The position numbers and the translations under genes were made by a program. A stretch of 64,000 nucleotides of DNA from Bacteroidia bacterium (GTDB taxonomy: Bacteria > Bacteroidota > Bacteroidia > SXHM01), in NCBI GenBank assembly GCA_022072225.1, contig JAJVIC010000009.1, positions 982,482 to 1,046,481 of the forward strand, read 5' to 3'. Below are positions 16,368-23,967 of this stretch, piece by piece; the stretch's first letter is position 1; each line of letters starts with the position of its first letter. The notes under the pieces are model-generated. The model saw only the letters and a list, made by a program, of their open reading frames with translations. It did not search any database and had not been told where the DNA came from.

Positions 16368-16505
16368 ATGATCTCAGCAATCTCTACTCTCTTAATCGCA
16401 GCTTCATTACTAATCGGAAGCGGTTCAACCGAAAACAACTCATCGTCATCCTCATCACAACCTACATCAGGTCAGATAATCACCAACGATGAAGTTGGAA
16501 TGTAA
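16368..16505 (+). CDS. Tandem small peptide gene, copy 1
   Basis: A 45-residue peptide with a hydrophobic N-terminal helix (MISAISTLLIAASLLIGSGS), a six-serine run and a polar tail ending GQIITNDEVGM. It has no Lys or Arg, so it is acidic overall and not a classical signal peptide. No family recognised. It could be a membrane peptide, secreted signal, small toxin or precursor peptide. Translation is supported by the substitution pattern across copies. Confidence 0.7.
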   Translation: MISAISTLLIAASLLIGSGSTENNSSSSSSQPTSGQIITNDEVGM

Positions 16506-16544
16506 TTCAGAAACTATTTACAAACTCTTAAAAAACAAAACACC

Positions 16545-16682
16545 ATGATCTCAGCAATCTCTACACTCTTAATCTCAGCTTCATTACTAATCGGAAGCGG
16601 TTCAACCGAAAACAACTCATCGTCATCCTCATCACAACCAACATCAGGTCAGATTATCACCAACGATGAAGTTGGAATGTAA
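16545..16682 (+). CDS. Tandem small peptide gene, copy 2
   Basis: Encodes the same 45 residues as copy 1 except Ala11 to Ser. Other changes from copy 1 are silent (codons 7, 32, 37). The leader is the standard 40 bp form. Confidence 0.7.
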   Translation: MISAISTLLISASLLIGSGSTENNSSSSSSQPTSGQIITNDEVGM

Positions 16683-16721
16683 TTCAGAAACTATTTACAA
16701 ACTCTTAAAAAACAAAACACC

Positions 16722-16859
16722 ATGATCTCAGCAATCTCTACACTCTTAATCTCAGCTTCATTACTAATCGGAAGCGGTTCAACCGAAAACAACTCATCGT
16801 CATCATCGTCACAACCTACATCAGGTCAGATTATCACCAACGATGAAGTTGGAATGTAA
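16722..16859 (+). CDS. Tandem small peptide gene, copy 3
   Basis: The protein is identical to copy 2. The gene differs from it only at three silent positions (codons 28, 29 and 32), which points to constraint on the peptide. Confidence 0.7.
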   Translation: MISAISTLLISASLLIGSGSTENNSSSSSSQPTSGQIITNDEVGM

Positions 16860-16898
16860 TTCAAAAACTATTTACAAACTCTTAAAAAACAAAACACC

Positions 16899-17036
16899 AT
16901 GATATCAGCAATCTCTACACTCTTAATCGCAGCTTCATTATTAATCGGAAGCGGTTCAGCCGAAAACAGCTCATCGTCATCATCGTCACAACCTACATCA
17001 GGTCAGATTATCACCAACGATGAAGTTGGAATGTAA
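16899..17036 (+). CDS. Tandem small peptide gene, copy 4
   Basis: The most diverged copy: Thr21 to Ala and Asn24 to Ser relative to copy 1, plus silent changes including codons 2 and 15. The C-terminal 15 residues are unchanged. It ends just before the bioD stop codon on the other strand. Confidence 0.7.
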   Translation: MISAISTLLIAASLLIGSGSAENSSSSSSSQPTSGQIITNDEVGM

Positions 17037-17043
17037 TTCTGAA

Positions 17044-17655
17044 TTACAACTCAAAATTTCCAGCCAACAGCTTTATGCTCTCTCGCGAAATATCCTTCAT
17101 CTGCGGCACTCTTGCCAAACACCGAAGTCCGGTGCGCTGCAGTATTATCTGCTCACCCTGCGGATAAGTTTCGCCATTAAAAATAATTCCCGTTACGTTT
17201 ATATTTCTTGCTCTCAATGCTTCCGCTGACAACAGCGTGTGATTGATACTGCCTAAGTAGTTCTGCGAAACAAGAACTACTTCTGCATTTAAAGAGGCTA
17301 TTAAATCTATAATAAACAACTCGTTTGAAAGCGGAACCAGCAAACCGCCTGCTCCTTCAATAATCAGGTTGTTGTTTGTTTCCGGTATTTTAAAATCCTG
17401 TAACCGTATTTCTATTCCGTCAATTTCAGCAGCAGCATGGGGCGACATGGGCGCTGTTAACCTGAATGTTTCGGGATGAAAAACAGATTGCGTATTGGAA
17501 ACCAATCGCTTTACAAAATCGGTATCGCTGTCGTCAAGGTTTCCGGCCTGCACTGGTTTCCAGTAATCGGCTTTCAGTTTTTCGGTCAGCAAGGCGGCAA
17601 TAAGGGTTTTGCCTATTCCTGTTCCTATTCCGCTTACGAATATCTTTCTCATCAC
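17044..17655 (-). CDS. bioD: Dethiobiotin synthetase
   Basis: A 203-residue ATP-dependent carboxylase that closes the ureido ring of dethiobiotin from 7,8-diaminopelargonate. The P-loop is SGIGTGIGKT (residues 8-17). WKPVQAG binds diaminopelargonate, and EGAGGLLVPL is the conserved Mg/substrate loop. It is the last gene of bioB-bioF-bioD and overlaps bioF by 4 bp. bioA is not in the window. Confidence 0.95.
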   Translation of the reverse strand: MMRKIFVSGIGTGIGKTLIAALLTEKLKADYWKPVQAGNLDDSDTDFVKRLVSNTQSVFHPETFRLTAPMSPHAAAEIDGIEIRLQDFKIPETNNNLIIEGAGGLLVPLSNELFIIDLIASLNAEVVLVSQNYLGSINHTLLSAEALRARNINVTGIIFNGETYPQGEQIILQRTGLRCLARVPQMKDISRESIKLLAGNFEL

Positions 17656-18785
17656 AACGATGTTTGAATTGCTGAAACCAGGTCATCCACTTCTTTTTCG
17701 GTATTGAAAGCATGCAGGCAAATTCTGATACGTTCTTGTCCCGCAGGCACTGTAGGGCTTACCAGTGGACGAACATCAAACCCTTTCTCTTGTATCTGCG
17801 CTGCTGCTTTTCGTACTTTTTCATTTCCGGGAATAATAATGCTTTGAACAGGTGAGGAGCTTTCGTGCAAATTTATTTCGCCAATCGTTTTTATTCTGCT
17901 CCTGAAAAAACGGATGATACTGTTTAAGGAATCAATTCTGTTTCCTGATTTTTCAAGCAAATCATACGCAGATTTTATGGCGTATAAATTATGAAGCGGT
18001 GCAGCCGTAGTATAAATAAATGAGCGTGCAAAATTAGTAAGGTAATTTTTTAACAAGGTGCTTCCAACTACTGCCGCACCGTGGCAGCCCATTGCTTTGC
18101 CGTAGGTAATCAGTCGTGCGAATACATCTTTTTCCAACCCCAGTTCAGTAACCAATCCTTTTCCTTTTTCACCAAAGATGCCGGTGGCATGGGCTTCGTC
18201 CACAATAAGGCTTGCCTTGTATTTTTTACAAAGTGCGGCAATTTCTTTCAGCGGAGCAAAGTCGCCATCCATTGAATAAACCGATTCAACGGCAACAAAA
18301 ACCTGTCCTGTTGTTTCTTTTAAGAGTTGTTCCAGTTGCACGGTGTTATTATGTGCAAAGGGTTTGTATTCAGCTTTGGAAAGCCGCATGCCGTCATGCA
18401 CAGAAGCATGAATAAGTTCGTCATATATGATAGTGTCGCCCTTTCTGCCTAATGCCGAAAATAAACCGAGGTTAGCATTGTAGCCGGAGTTGAAAAGCAA
18501 TGCAGCTTCTGCATGATGATAGTGAGCAATAAAATTTTCCAGTTCTTCGGCAAAGGCTGTATTGCCTGATAGCAGGCGCGAACCGGTAGAACCTACTTGT
18601 GTTGAATGTTTAACGTTAACTATTTCAAGTTCGCTGACTAATTTCTCTAGTTCAGCAGAACGCGCAAAACCAAGATAGTCGTTGGATGAAAAGTCAATAA
18701 GCCCGCTCTTGAGCGTAAGCGAACGAAAAGTTTTTTCGGCAATTCTTTTGTCAAGCGAGGCGCTCAGGCGCTCATCAATGTGCAT
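17652..18785 (-). CDS. bioF: 8-amino-7-oxononanoate synthase
   Basis: A 377-residue PLP-dependent alpha-oxoamine synthase that condenses pimeloyl-ACP/CoA with alanine. Conserved features are [43 protein letters not shown] and the PLP-lysine region [16 protein letters not shown]. Length is normal. It overlaps the bioB end by 11 bp and bioD by 4 bp, so the three genes are tightly coupled. Confidence 0.95.
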   Translation of the reverse strand: MHIDERLSASLDKRIAEKTFRSLTLKSGLIDFSSNDYLGFARSAELEKLVSELEIVNVKHSTQVGSTGSRLLSGNTAFAEELENFIAHYHHAEAALLFNSGYNANLGLFSALGRKGDTIIYDELIHASVHDGMRLSKAEYKPFAHNNTVQLEQLLKETTGQVFVAVESVYSMDGDFAPLKEIAALCKKYKASLIVDEAHATGIFGEKGKGLVTELGLEKDVFARLITYGKAMGCHGAAVVGSTLLKNYLTNFARSFIYTTAAPLHNLYAIKSAYDLLEKSGNRIDSLNSIIRFFRSRIKTIGEINLHESSSPVQSIIIPGNEKVRKAAAQIQEKGFDVRPLVSPTVPAGQERIRICLHAFNTEKEVDDLVSAIQTSL

Positions 18786-19737
18786 GTGCCACTTCTTTAA
18801 AGGCTTCTTTCGGGGTTAATCCAAAGAGTTTGAACATTTCCATGTCCTCGTTAAAATCGGGATTGGGAGTAGTCAGTAATTTATCGCCTGCAAAGATGGA
18901 GCCGGCTCCGGCTAAGAAACAGAGTGCCTGTCCTTCGAGCGACATGCGTGTTCTGCCTGCTGAAAGGCGCACGGTTGTTTCAGGCATAACAATGCGTGTG
19001 GTAGCCACCATGCGCACCATATCCCAGATGGGAACAATGGGCTGGTTTTCCAGCGGAGTGCCGGCAACGGGTACCAATGCATTGATAGGGACTGACTCGG
19101 GTTGCGGGTCAAGTTGCGAAAGGGTTAACAACATACCGGCACGGTCTTCCACGCTTTCGCCCATGCCTATAATTCCGCCCGAGCAAACGCTTACTCCGGC
19201 TTTGCGCACGTTTTCAATGGTGTGCAGGCGGTCGTTATATGTGCGGGTTGTTATAATTTTATCGTAATTCTCTTCCGAGGTATCAATATTGTGGTTGTAG
19301 GCATACAGGCCTGCATCGGCTAATTTCTGTGCCTGTTCTTCGGTAAGCATACCCAGGGTGCAGCAAACTTCCATGCCCATGCCGTTTACGCTTTTTACCA
19401 TTTCCAGTACGTTGTCAAAGTCGCGGTTGTCGCGTACTTCGCGCCAGGCAGCACCCATGCAAAGACGCGATGCTCCTGCTGATTTTGCTTTGGTTGCCGC
19501 ACTTACCACTTCTTCTTTGGTCATCAGTTTGTGTACGTTTACCCCCGTGTTGTAGCGGGCAGCCTGCGGACAATAGGCGCAGTCTTCGGCACAGCCTCCC
19601 GTTTTAATGGATAGCAGCGAGCTAACCTGCACTTCGCCAGGGGTGTGGTATTGGCGGTGTACCTGTTGTGCTTTGTAAATCAATTCAAGCAGGGGTGTAT
19701 TGTAAACTTCCAGTATTTTTTCTAAGGTCCAGGACAT
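18775..19737 (-). CDS. bioB: Biotin synthase
   Basis: A 320-residue radical SAM enzyme that inserts sulfur into dethiobiotin. The [4Fe-4S]-SAM cluster motif is CAEDCAYC (Cys49, 53, 56). The second-cluster region includes CCTLGML, and [11 protein letters not shown] and SAGRTRMS are family hallmarks. It is the first gene of the biotin operon, with a TAnnTTTG promoter box about 25 bp upstream. No BirA operator dyad was recognised. Confidence 0.96.
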   Translation of the reverse strand: MSWTLEKILEVYNTPLLELIYKAQQVHRQYHTPGEVQVSSLLSIKTGGCAEDCAYCPQAARYNTGVNVHKLMTKEEVVSAATKAKSAGASRLCMGAAWREVRDNRDFDNVLEMVKSVNGMGMEVCCTLGMLTEEQAQKLADAGLYAYNHNIDTSEENYDKIITTRTYNDRLHTIENVRKAGVSVCSGGIIGMGESVEDRAGMLLTLSQLDPQPESVPINALVPVAGTPLENQPIVPIWDMVRMVATTRIVMPETTVRLSAGRTRMSLEGQALCFLAGAGSIFAGDKLLTTPNPDFNEDMEMFKLFGLTPKEAFKEVAHAH

Positions 19738-19758
19738 GTTTTATTATTTGTATTCGGG

Positions 19759-19766
19759 CAAAGATA
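19759..19766 (-). promoter_or_regulatory. TAnnTTTG promoter box for the biotin operon
   Basis: On the minus strand the sequence reads TATCTTTG, 21 bases before the bioB ATG at 19737. The GTCATGCTGAAC repeat cluster begins only 16 bp further upstream. Confidence 0.55.
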
Positions 19767-19781
19767 AAGATTTACGGGTTT

Positions 19782-19849
19782 CGTCATGCTGAACCTGTTT
19801 CAGCATCTTTCTTTAACAGCCAGACCCTGAAACAAGTTCAGTGTGACGT
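19782..19849 (+). repeat. Short GTCATGCTGAA repeat unit 1
   Basis: The left arm CGTCATGCTGAACCTGTTTC (continuing AGCATC), the core TTTCTTTAACAGCC and the right arm AGACCCTGAAACAAGTTCAG (continuing TGTGACG) form a 68 bp unit of two linked palindromes. It has no gene. Confidence 0.85.
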
Positions 19850-19859
19850 GTGGGCGTTT

Positions 19860-19927
19860 CGTCATGCTGAACCTGTTTCAGCATCTTTCTTTAACAGCCA
19901 GACCCTGAAACAAGTTCAGTGTGACGT
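19860..19927 (+). repeat. Short GTCATGCTGAA repeat unit 2
   Basis: Identical in layout to unit 1 and offset by exactly 78 bp. It is followed by GGGGGCGTTT and then the left arm of the gene-carrying unit. Confidence 0.85.
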
Positions 19928-19992
19928 GGGGGCGTTTCGTCATGCTGAACCTGTTTCAGCATCTTTCTTCTATTATCATTAATTCTCTCTTT

Positions 19993-20000
19993 TATATTTG
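19993..20000 (+). promoter_or_regulatory. TAnnTTTG promoter box 5 bp before the GIY-YIG start
   Basis: TATATTTG ends 5 bases before the ATG at 20006. The transcript would be leaderless or nearly so. The box lies inside the proposed element, so the nuclease gene carries its own promoter. Confidence 0.5.
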
Positions 20001-20005
20001 TACAA

Positions 20006-20308
20006 ATGAAAAGAAGCTACACCTATATTATGAGTAACCCTGCAAGAACGGTATTATATATTGGAGTTACGTCTGATATTACTAATAGGATTATTCAACA
20101 TAAAAACGGAACTGGCTCTGTTTTTACGGCTAAATACAATGTAGTAGATTTAGTCTATTTTGAAGAATTTACAGCTATTGAACAAGCAATAGCAAGAGAA
20201 ACTCAGCTAAAAAACTGGCATCGCGAATGGAAATTTAATTTGATAAAAGCTTTAAATCCTGACTTAAAGGATTTATCGTATTCGTTTTTAGGGCAAGAAC
20301 CTGATTAA
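20006..20308 (+). CDS. Small GIY-YIG family endonuclease
   Basis: A 100-residue stand-alone GIY-YIG domain (UvrC N-terminal/UPF0213-like). The signature reads YTYIMSN ... LYIGVTSDI (TYI...YIG), followed by RIIQHKNG, a conserved FTAKYNV segment and the metal-binding Glu region AIARETQLKNWHREWK. No DNA-recognition domain is attached. Homologous domains cleave DNA in UvrC and homing endonucleases. The gene sits between the two halves of a repeat unit and has its own promoter, which suggests that it acts on, or spreads with, these repeats. That role is inference. Confidence 0.85.
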   Translation: MKRSYTYIMSNPARTVLYIGVTSDITNRIIQHKNGTGSVFTAKYNVVDLVYFEEFTAIEQAIARETQLKNWHREWKFNLIKALNPDLKDLSYSFLGQEPD

Positions 20309-20399
20309 TCAGTTCAACAACCAGACCCTGAAACAAGTTCAGTGTGGCGTGCACACAAGTTCAGGGTGACGTGCACATAAGTTCAGTTTGACGATGACC

Positions 20400-20490
20400 C
20401 GTCATGCTGAACTTGTTTCAGCATCTCTCTTCACCAATGTTCATTTTAACAGCCAGACCCTGAAACAAGTTCAGGGTGACGTGCACACAA
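20400..20490 (+). repeat. Longer GTCATGCTGAA repeat unit 4
   Basis: Left arm CGTCATGCTGAACTTGTTTC, a core with CTCTTCACCAATGTTC, and right arm AGACCCTGAAACAAGTTCAG ending GGTGACG. The core is about 22 bp longer than in units 1-2. Extra half-arms (ACACAAGTTCAG-type words) lie on both sides, so 20351-20399 and 20491-20509 are made of truncated copies. Confidence 0.8.
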
Positions 20491-20509
20491 GTTCAGTTTG
20501 ACGATGACC

Positions 20510-20601
20510 CGTCATGCTGAACTTGTTTCAGCATCTCTCTTCACCAATGTTCTTTTTAACAACCAGACCCTGAAACAAGTTCAGGGTGACGTGCACACAA
20601 G
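20510..20601 (+). repeat. Longer GTCATGCTGAA repeat unit 5
   Basis: A near-identical copy of unit 4, 110 bp downstream. It is followed by two more truncated right arms (AAGTTCAGGGTGACG and AAGTTCGCAATGACG) up to the promoter of the VOC gene. The 20309-20676 stretch therefore holds nothing but this repeat family and a promoter. Confidence 0.8.
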
Positions 20602-20643
20602 TTCAGGGTGACGCGCACACAAGTTCGCAATGACGTTTTCTTT

Positions 20644-20651
20644 TATATTTG
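20644..20651 (+). promoter_or_regulatory. TAnnTTTG promoter box for the VOC protein
   Basis: TATATTTG lies 25 bases before the ATG at 20677, just after the last repeat arm. Confidence 0.55.
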
Positions 20652-20676
20652 CATACACATCTAAAAAAAATACACA

Positions 20677-21069
20677 ATGGAACTGCAAAGAAACATGGTT
20701 GGCTGGTTCGAAATTCCTGTAAATGATATGGACCGGGCCATCGCTTTTTATCAAACGGTATTTGAAATCAGTATTTCAAAGCATGTAATGGGGCCAATTG
20801 AAATGGGCTGGTTTCCTGCATTGGATAATAAACCGGGCGCACAGGGTTCATTGGTTTATAACAAGGAGTTTTATGCAACTTCTGATAAAGCAGGTACATT
20901 AATTTACTTTACCTCGCAGGCTGCCGATTGCGCAGCAGAACTGGCAAGAGTAGAGAAAGCCGGTGGTAAAGTGTTGCAGCAGAAAAAACTGATTACGCCT
21001 GACATCGGCTACATGGGCTTGTTTATTGACAGCGAAGGCAACCGTGTGGCTATTCACTCACTGAAATAA
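20677..21069 (+). CDS. VOC-family (glyoxalase/bleomycin resistance-like) protein
   Basis: A 130-residue vicinal oxygen chelate protein of the type often annotated as glyoxalase-like. The first beta-alpha-beta-beta-beta unit starts WFEIPVNDMDRAIAFYQTVF. The second ends with DIGYMGLFIDSEGNRVAIHS, with the terminal metal-ligand-type Glu in the usual DxEGN position. Small stand-alone members may bind metal and catalyse isomerisations or bind drugs; the substrate cannot be inferred. It is a single gene with its own promoter. Confidence 0.85.
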   Translation: MELQRNMVGWFEIPVNDMDRAIAFYQTVFEISISKHVMGPIEMGWFPALDNKPGAQGSLVYNKEFYATSDKAGTLIYFTSQAADCAAELARVEKAGGKVLQQKKLITPDIGYMGLFIDSEGNRVAIHSLK

Positions 21070-21094
21070 TTGCTTTGTCTTGTCTCAGTGGTTA

Positions 21095-22222
21095 CTATTG
21101 TTTGTCACCATAATTGAATAAAAGGGTAACAATGTTTTCTAATTCCGCATCTTCTTCATTACTGAAAACAATAACTCCAACATTGTTAGTTGTATCGTAA
21201 AACATTTCGGCTGTAACTCCTTTTTCACCGCCATTGTGGCCTAAAACGGTTCTTCCATTAAACGTATCATAATAAAACGATAAGCAAAACTCAGTACTTC
21301 CCAATTGTAAGGTTTTCATTTCGGCCATAGTTGCCTGCGACAGTATTTGTGTGTTGTTAAAGCTTCCGTTCTGTATAACCATTCTCAGAAATTTGGATAA
21401 ATCTAAAACGTTGGTTCGCAATCCTCCGTTTGGATAGTCAGGAAAAGTATAGTGCGGATTGGGATTGGTGATTTCATCAGAATAGGGGATTGCTAATTCA
21501 GAAAGGGGAGTATTGGCAAGCCGCCATTCTGTTTTGGTCATTCCCAGCGGAATGAAAATGTTGTTTTTACAATAGATGTCAAAAGGGGTTTGTGTAATCC
21601 GTTCTACCAGATAGCCTACCAGTGCCGAACCTAAATTACTGTAATCCTCAACGGCACCGGGCTTGCCGGTTGAAAAATTATCAGGCGAGAAGTACTGACC
21701 TGTATTGGTAAATACAGCATTGAAATACTGTTCTAACGACATCGGGCAATCTGTTCCGTAGCAATCTAAGGTTAAGGTTTCCTGAAATACATCGGAAATG
21801 CTTGACCTGTGACTTAACAGCATTCTCAGGGTTATTTTATCATCAGGAAAAGCCGGATTGCGAACCGGAAACGGAAGGTATTGATTGATATCATCATCCA
21901 ATGCGATTAAATTTTGTTCTGCCAGTTGCATGATGGCAACTGCTGTAATGGTTTTAGAAACAGATGCAACTAAATACCTTGTTTGGTCGGTTGCCAATTG
22001 GTTATTGTCAATATCAGCAAATCCCATAGCACTGCTATGCAGTATACTGTCGTTTTTTACAACGCAATACGAAATGGAGGTAAGCTCATTGTCTTCAAAC
22101 TGCACTTGTAGTTTTTCCTCCAGCTCTTCTTTTGAACTTACGCTCAGGTCATCGTCTTTTTGGCAGGAGAAATTACCTAAAGTTAAAAAGCCAAGCAGCA
22201 GAAGCATACTTTTATTGTTCAT
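21095..22222 (-). CDS. Serine hydrolase lipoprotein of the beta-lactamase (class C/PBP-like) family
   Basis: A 375-residue periplasmic protein. The lipoprotein signal MNNKSMLLLLGFLTLGNFSC puts Cys20 as the lipidated residue. The active-site motifs are SVSK (nucleophile Ser and base Lys), YSN, and HNGGEKG in place of KTG. The start at 22222 is preferred because an upstream in-frame ATG (22258) lies inside the promoter box. Relatives include D-aminopeptidases, esterases and beta-lactamase-like hydrolases; true beta-lactamase activity is uncertain. Confidence 0.85.
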   Translation of the reverse strand: MNNKSMLLLLGFLTLGNFSCQKDDDLSVSSKEELEEKLQVQFEDNELTSISYCVVKNDSILHSSAMGFADIDNNQLATDQTRYLVASVSKTITAVAIMQLAEQNLIALDDDINQYLPFPVRNPAFPDDKITLRMLLSHRSSISDVFQETLTLDCYGTDCPMSLEQYFNAVFTNTGQYFSPDNFSTGKPGAVEDYSNLGSALVGYLVERITQTPFDIYCKNNIFIPLGMTKTEWRLANTPLSELAIPYSDEITNPNPHYTFPDYPNGGLRTNVLDLSKFLRMVIQNGSFNNTQILSQATMAEMKTLQLGSTEFCLSFYYDTFNGRTVLGHNGGEKGVTAEMFYDTTNNVGVIVFSNEEDAELENIVTLLFNYGDKQ

Positions 22223-22255
22223 GATTTTCAGATAAAATTTACGGACTTTCTGTAC

Positions 22256-22263
22256 CAAAGATA
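22256..22263 (-). promoter_or_regulatory. TAnnTTTG promoter box for the serine hydrolase
   Basis: On the minus strand the sequence is TATCTTTG, 33 bases before the ATG at 22222. It overlaps the alternative ATG at 22258, arguing against that start. Confidence 0.55.
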
Positions 22264-22421
22264 ATTAAAAGTATAAGCGTTTGAAGCTGGCCCTGACCAA
22301 AGGGATATTGATTACTGCAGAACTATAATCCCGATATTTATCGGAAAACGCTTAGCCGCACACGTTGAATATTAAGCAGAGTGAGCGCTTTTTTCTTCTG
22401 TAGATTGTAGTTTGTAAACAG

Positions 22422-22904
22422 CTACGGATTTGATTTCCATATTTTATCTGAAAAGGGCAAATATTCAGGAAGCGCTGCCGAACCATACCAGGTAAATAGT
22501 TCATAGTCTAACAACCCTATTTTTATGGCAGGATCGGTTTGTAACAAGTCTTTTGCTTCTTCTGCAGTTTTGATGTTGTTTAAAATAAAAAGTCCTCTGT
22601 AGGTTTTATCATTTTTTCCGAATGGACCGGCTACTATGAGCTTACCTTCTTTAACCAAGCGGTGTATATTATTCATGTGTCCGCTGAAACTTTCGCTGAT
22701 TAGATTTTTGTCTTCGGTACTATTGGTTCCTGTTTTCAGGATTACAAAAAAGTAACTTTTCATTCCATAATCGTCAGCGCCCAGTTTTTCAGCTAACGCT
22801 TTGTCGTAATCAGGATTTGAATTTAAGGTGTCTTTCTCTGATTCAGATTGTCCGAAAGCAAGGTTGGTAAACAGTGTTGCTGTGATTATTAAAATATATT
22901 TCAA
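22422..22904 (-). CDS. Secreted YCII-domain protein
   Basis: A 160-residue protein with a signal peptide (1-18, LAFGQ). It is followed by a YCII-related domain: YFFVILKTG, then FSGHMNNIHRLVKEGKLIVA, GPFG, and DPAIKIGLLDYELFTWYG. The conserved His in SGHMNNI corresponds to the putative catalytic His of YciI. YCII domains are dimeric alpha/beta proteins of uncertain function; an exported version with a conserved Gly-Pro-Phe loop is common in Bacteroidota. Single gene. Confidence 0.8.
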   Translation of the reverse strand: MKYILIITATLFTNLAFGQSESEKDTLNSNPDYDKALAEKLGADDYGMKSYFFVILKTGTNSTEDKNLISESFSGHMNNIHRLVKEGKLIVAGPFGKNDKTYRGLFILNNIKTAEEAKDLLQTDPAIKIGLLDYELFTWYGSAALPEYLPFSDKIWKSNP

Positions 22905-23001
22905 TGTTGTATGTTTTTAGTGAGTGAGTGTGCTTTTCTGTTAGTACTGCTTAGCCGGTATGCCGCCAAAGTTGCAGAAGATTTAGTTCAGGGGGAGGCA
23001 A

Positions 23002-23256
23002 TTAACGAACATTTTTTGCTTTTATTAATTTGTAATAAATCAAAATTGCTGCTGAACATAAAACCCAAAAGTAGAATGCAAACCCCAGAAAATATACTAA
23101 ATACCATAAAAACCATGACCCAATATCTTCAAGTTCTAATCCGTATTTTTCAATAAAAATATAGTCATCATAAATCATATAAATCCAAAACACAACTGTA
23201 AACAGTATTGACAGATACTTGAATACTTTTAGTGCTATTTTGAAAGAAGTAAGCAT
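23002..23256 (-). CDS. Small membrane protein, two predicted helices
   Basis: An 84-residue frame with two hydrophobic stretches (residues 14-28, YLSILFTVVFWIYMI, and 49-74, FLWYLVYFLGFAFYFWVLCS). The acidic loop between them includes DDYIFIEKYGLELEDIG. The C-terminus is basic. No family recognised. Composition fits a real inner-membrane protein, but there is no independent support. Confidence 0.55.
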   Translation of the reverse strand: MLTSFKIALKVFKYLSILFTVVFWIYMIYDDYIFIEKYGLELEDIGSWFLWYLVYFLGFAFYFWVLCSAAILIYYKLIKAKNVR

Positions 23257-23321
23257 TACTACATGGTTGTTTGGCCTCTCATCTTTGTGTTGATTAACTT
23301 AGCCGGTGATACGGCAGGATG

Positions 23322-23361
23322 CCGGTTAAACTGGTCGTAGCGGGATGCTACGACCAACCGG
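23322..23361. repeat. Nested palindrome (TGGTCGTAGC/GCTACGACCA)
   Basis: The inner stem TGGTCGTAGC, loop GGGAT and GCTACGACCA are flanked by an outer CCGGTT/AACCGG pair. A second copy lies at 23927-23963. Both are placed at the ends of the RDD gene like REP elements. Confidence 0.75.
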
Positions 23362-23366
23362 GGTCA

Positions 23367-23855
23367 TTAACTCTGCTCTGAATTTGTGTTGACTTTTATT
23401 ACCACCGAGCCGCTTACCATATCGTGTATGGCTCTTCTGCGGCTGTTAGCTGTTACCGTTAAAAATGAAAGCCAGCCAAGCATGGTTTTGAAAAAAAATC
23501 TTAAAAAGGTAAGTGGAAGCAGTACATTCTTTGACTGATTATTACTGCGTTTTACCCTTATGCCAACTGCATAATGGCCAAGGGTGCCGCCAAAGAATGC
23601 TATGGCAAGCGGGTCGTATAAAAAGAACATGGTAATGAGTATGCCGCCTCTTAACCATGCGGGAGCACCTCCTGCAAGATTAATAAGGTATGCCGTTAAT
23701 GTAAATATCAGCAGCATAATAACAAGGTCAATAAACAGGGCTTGTATGCGTGTTGAAATGCTTGGGTATTCATCGGCCTCAACAACTGCATCCTGCGCAG
23801 GTGCAGGCTTTGTGTAATCAAGTGGCTGTTTGTTGATGTCTTGAGGATTTTCCAT
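23367..23855 (-). CDS. RDD-family membrane protein
   Basis: A 162-residue inner-membrane protein with an RDD domain. A cytoplasmic acidic/proline N-terminus of about 30 residues precedes helix 1 with STRIQALFIDLVIMLLIFTL (the Arg and Asp of the family name). Helix 2 (GGILITMFFLYDPLAIAFFG) and GGTLGHYAVGIRVKR follow, then a third hydrophobic segment and the terminal RRRAIHDMVSGSVV. All family signatures are present. RDD proteins are often linked to ion transport or stress, but the function here is unknown. The gene is framed by two copies of the same palindrome. Confidence 0.85.
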   Translation of the reverse strand: MENPQDINKQPLDYTKPAPAQDAVVEADEYPSISTRIQALFIDLVIMLLIFTLTAYLINLAGGAPAWLRGGILITMFFLYDPLAIAFFGGTLGHYAVGIRVKRSNNQSKNVLLPLTFLRFFFKTMLGWLSFLTVTANSRRRAIHDMVSGSVVIKVNTNSEQS

Positions 23856-23926
23856 AATGTAGTTTTTAATGTATCGGGCTAAATTAAACTAATTACAGAA
23901 ATAGATTACGGCAGGCAAGGTAGGAG

Positions 23927-23963
23927 CCGGTTAAACTGGTCGTAGCGGGACGCTACGACCAAC
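23927..23963. repeat. Nested palindrome, second copy
   Basis: Has the same TGGTCGTAGC stem, loop GGGAC and GCTACGACCA as the copy at 23322, with the flanking CCGGTTAAAC also conserved. It lies between the RDD gene and the next gene. Confidence 0.75.
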
Positions 23964-23967
23964 GGGG

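Larger units (their letters stand above)
16328..17036 (+). repeat. Four tandem copies of a 177 bp unit, each with a 45-codon gene
   Basis: The unit consists of an A-rich 40 bp leader (core TTACAAACTCTTAAAAAACA) plus a 138 bp gene. Start codons fall at 16368, 16545, 16722 and 16899, so the spacing is exactly 177 bp. Units 2 and 3 have identical leaders and unit 4 differs by one base there; unit 1 has a more diverged leader. The array ends 8 bp before the convergent bioD stop. Confidence 0.95.
19938..20350 (+). mobile_element. Candidate nuclease-carrying repeat element (GIY-YIG gene between two repeat half-units)
   Basis: The left half (19938-19969: CGTCATGCTGAACCTGTTTC, AGCATCTTTCTT) is identical to that of units 1 and 2. 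The right half (20316-20350: AACAACCAGACCCTGAAACA, AGTTCAGTGTGG) matches theirs almost exactly. Between them, where the short units have only a few bases, lie a TAnnTTTG promoter and the GIY-YIG gene. The short units thus look like internally deleted forms of this 413 bp element. Mobility is inferred. Confidence 0.6.

Noticed and set aside
16328-17036. CRISPR-like or satellite repeat
   Set aside because: The 177 bp unit is repeated end to end including a gene with mostly silent variation, so it is a gene array.
17037-19800. Biotin riboswitch or BirA operator before bioB
   Set aside because: Only a promoter box and the repeat cluster lie upstream; no long dyad of the BirA type was found.
19668-19982. 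Plus-strand open frame with repeated FRHAEPVSASFF segments
   Set aside because: It is the translation of the GTCATGCTGAA repeats and overlaps the bioB start. Such peptides are a known annotation artefact of these repeats.
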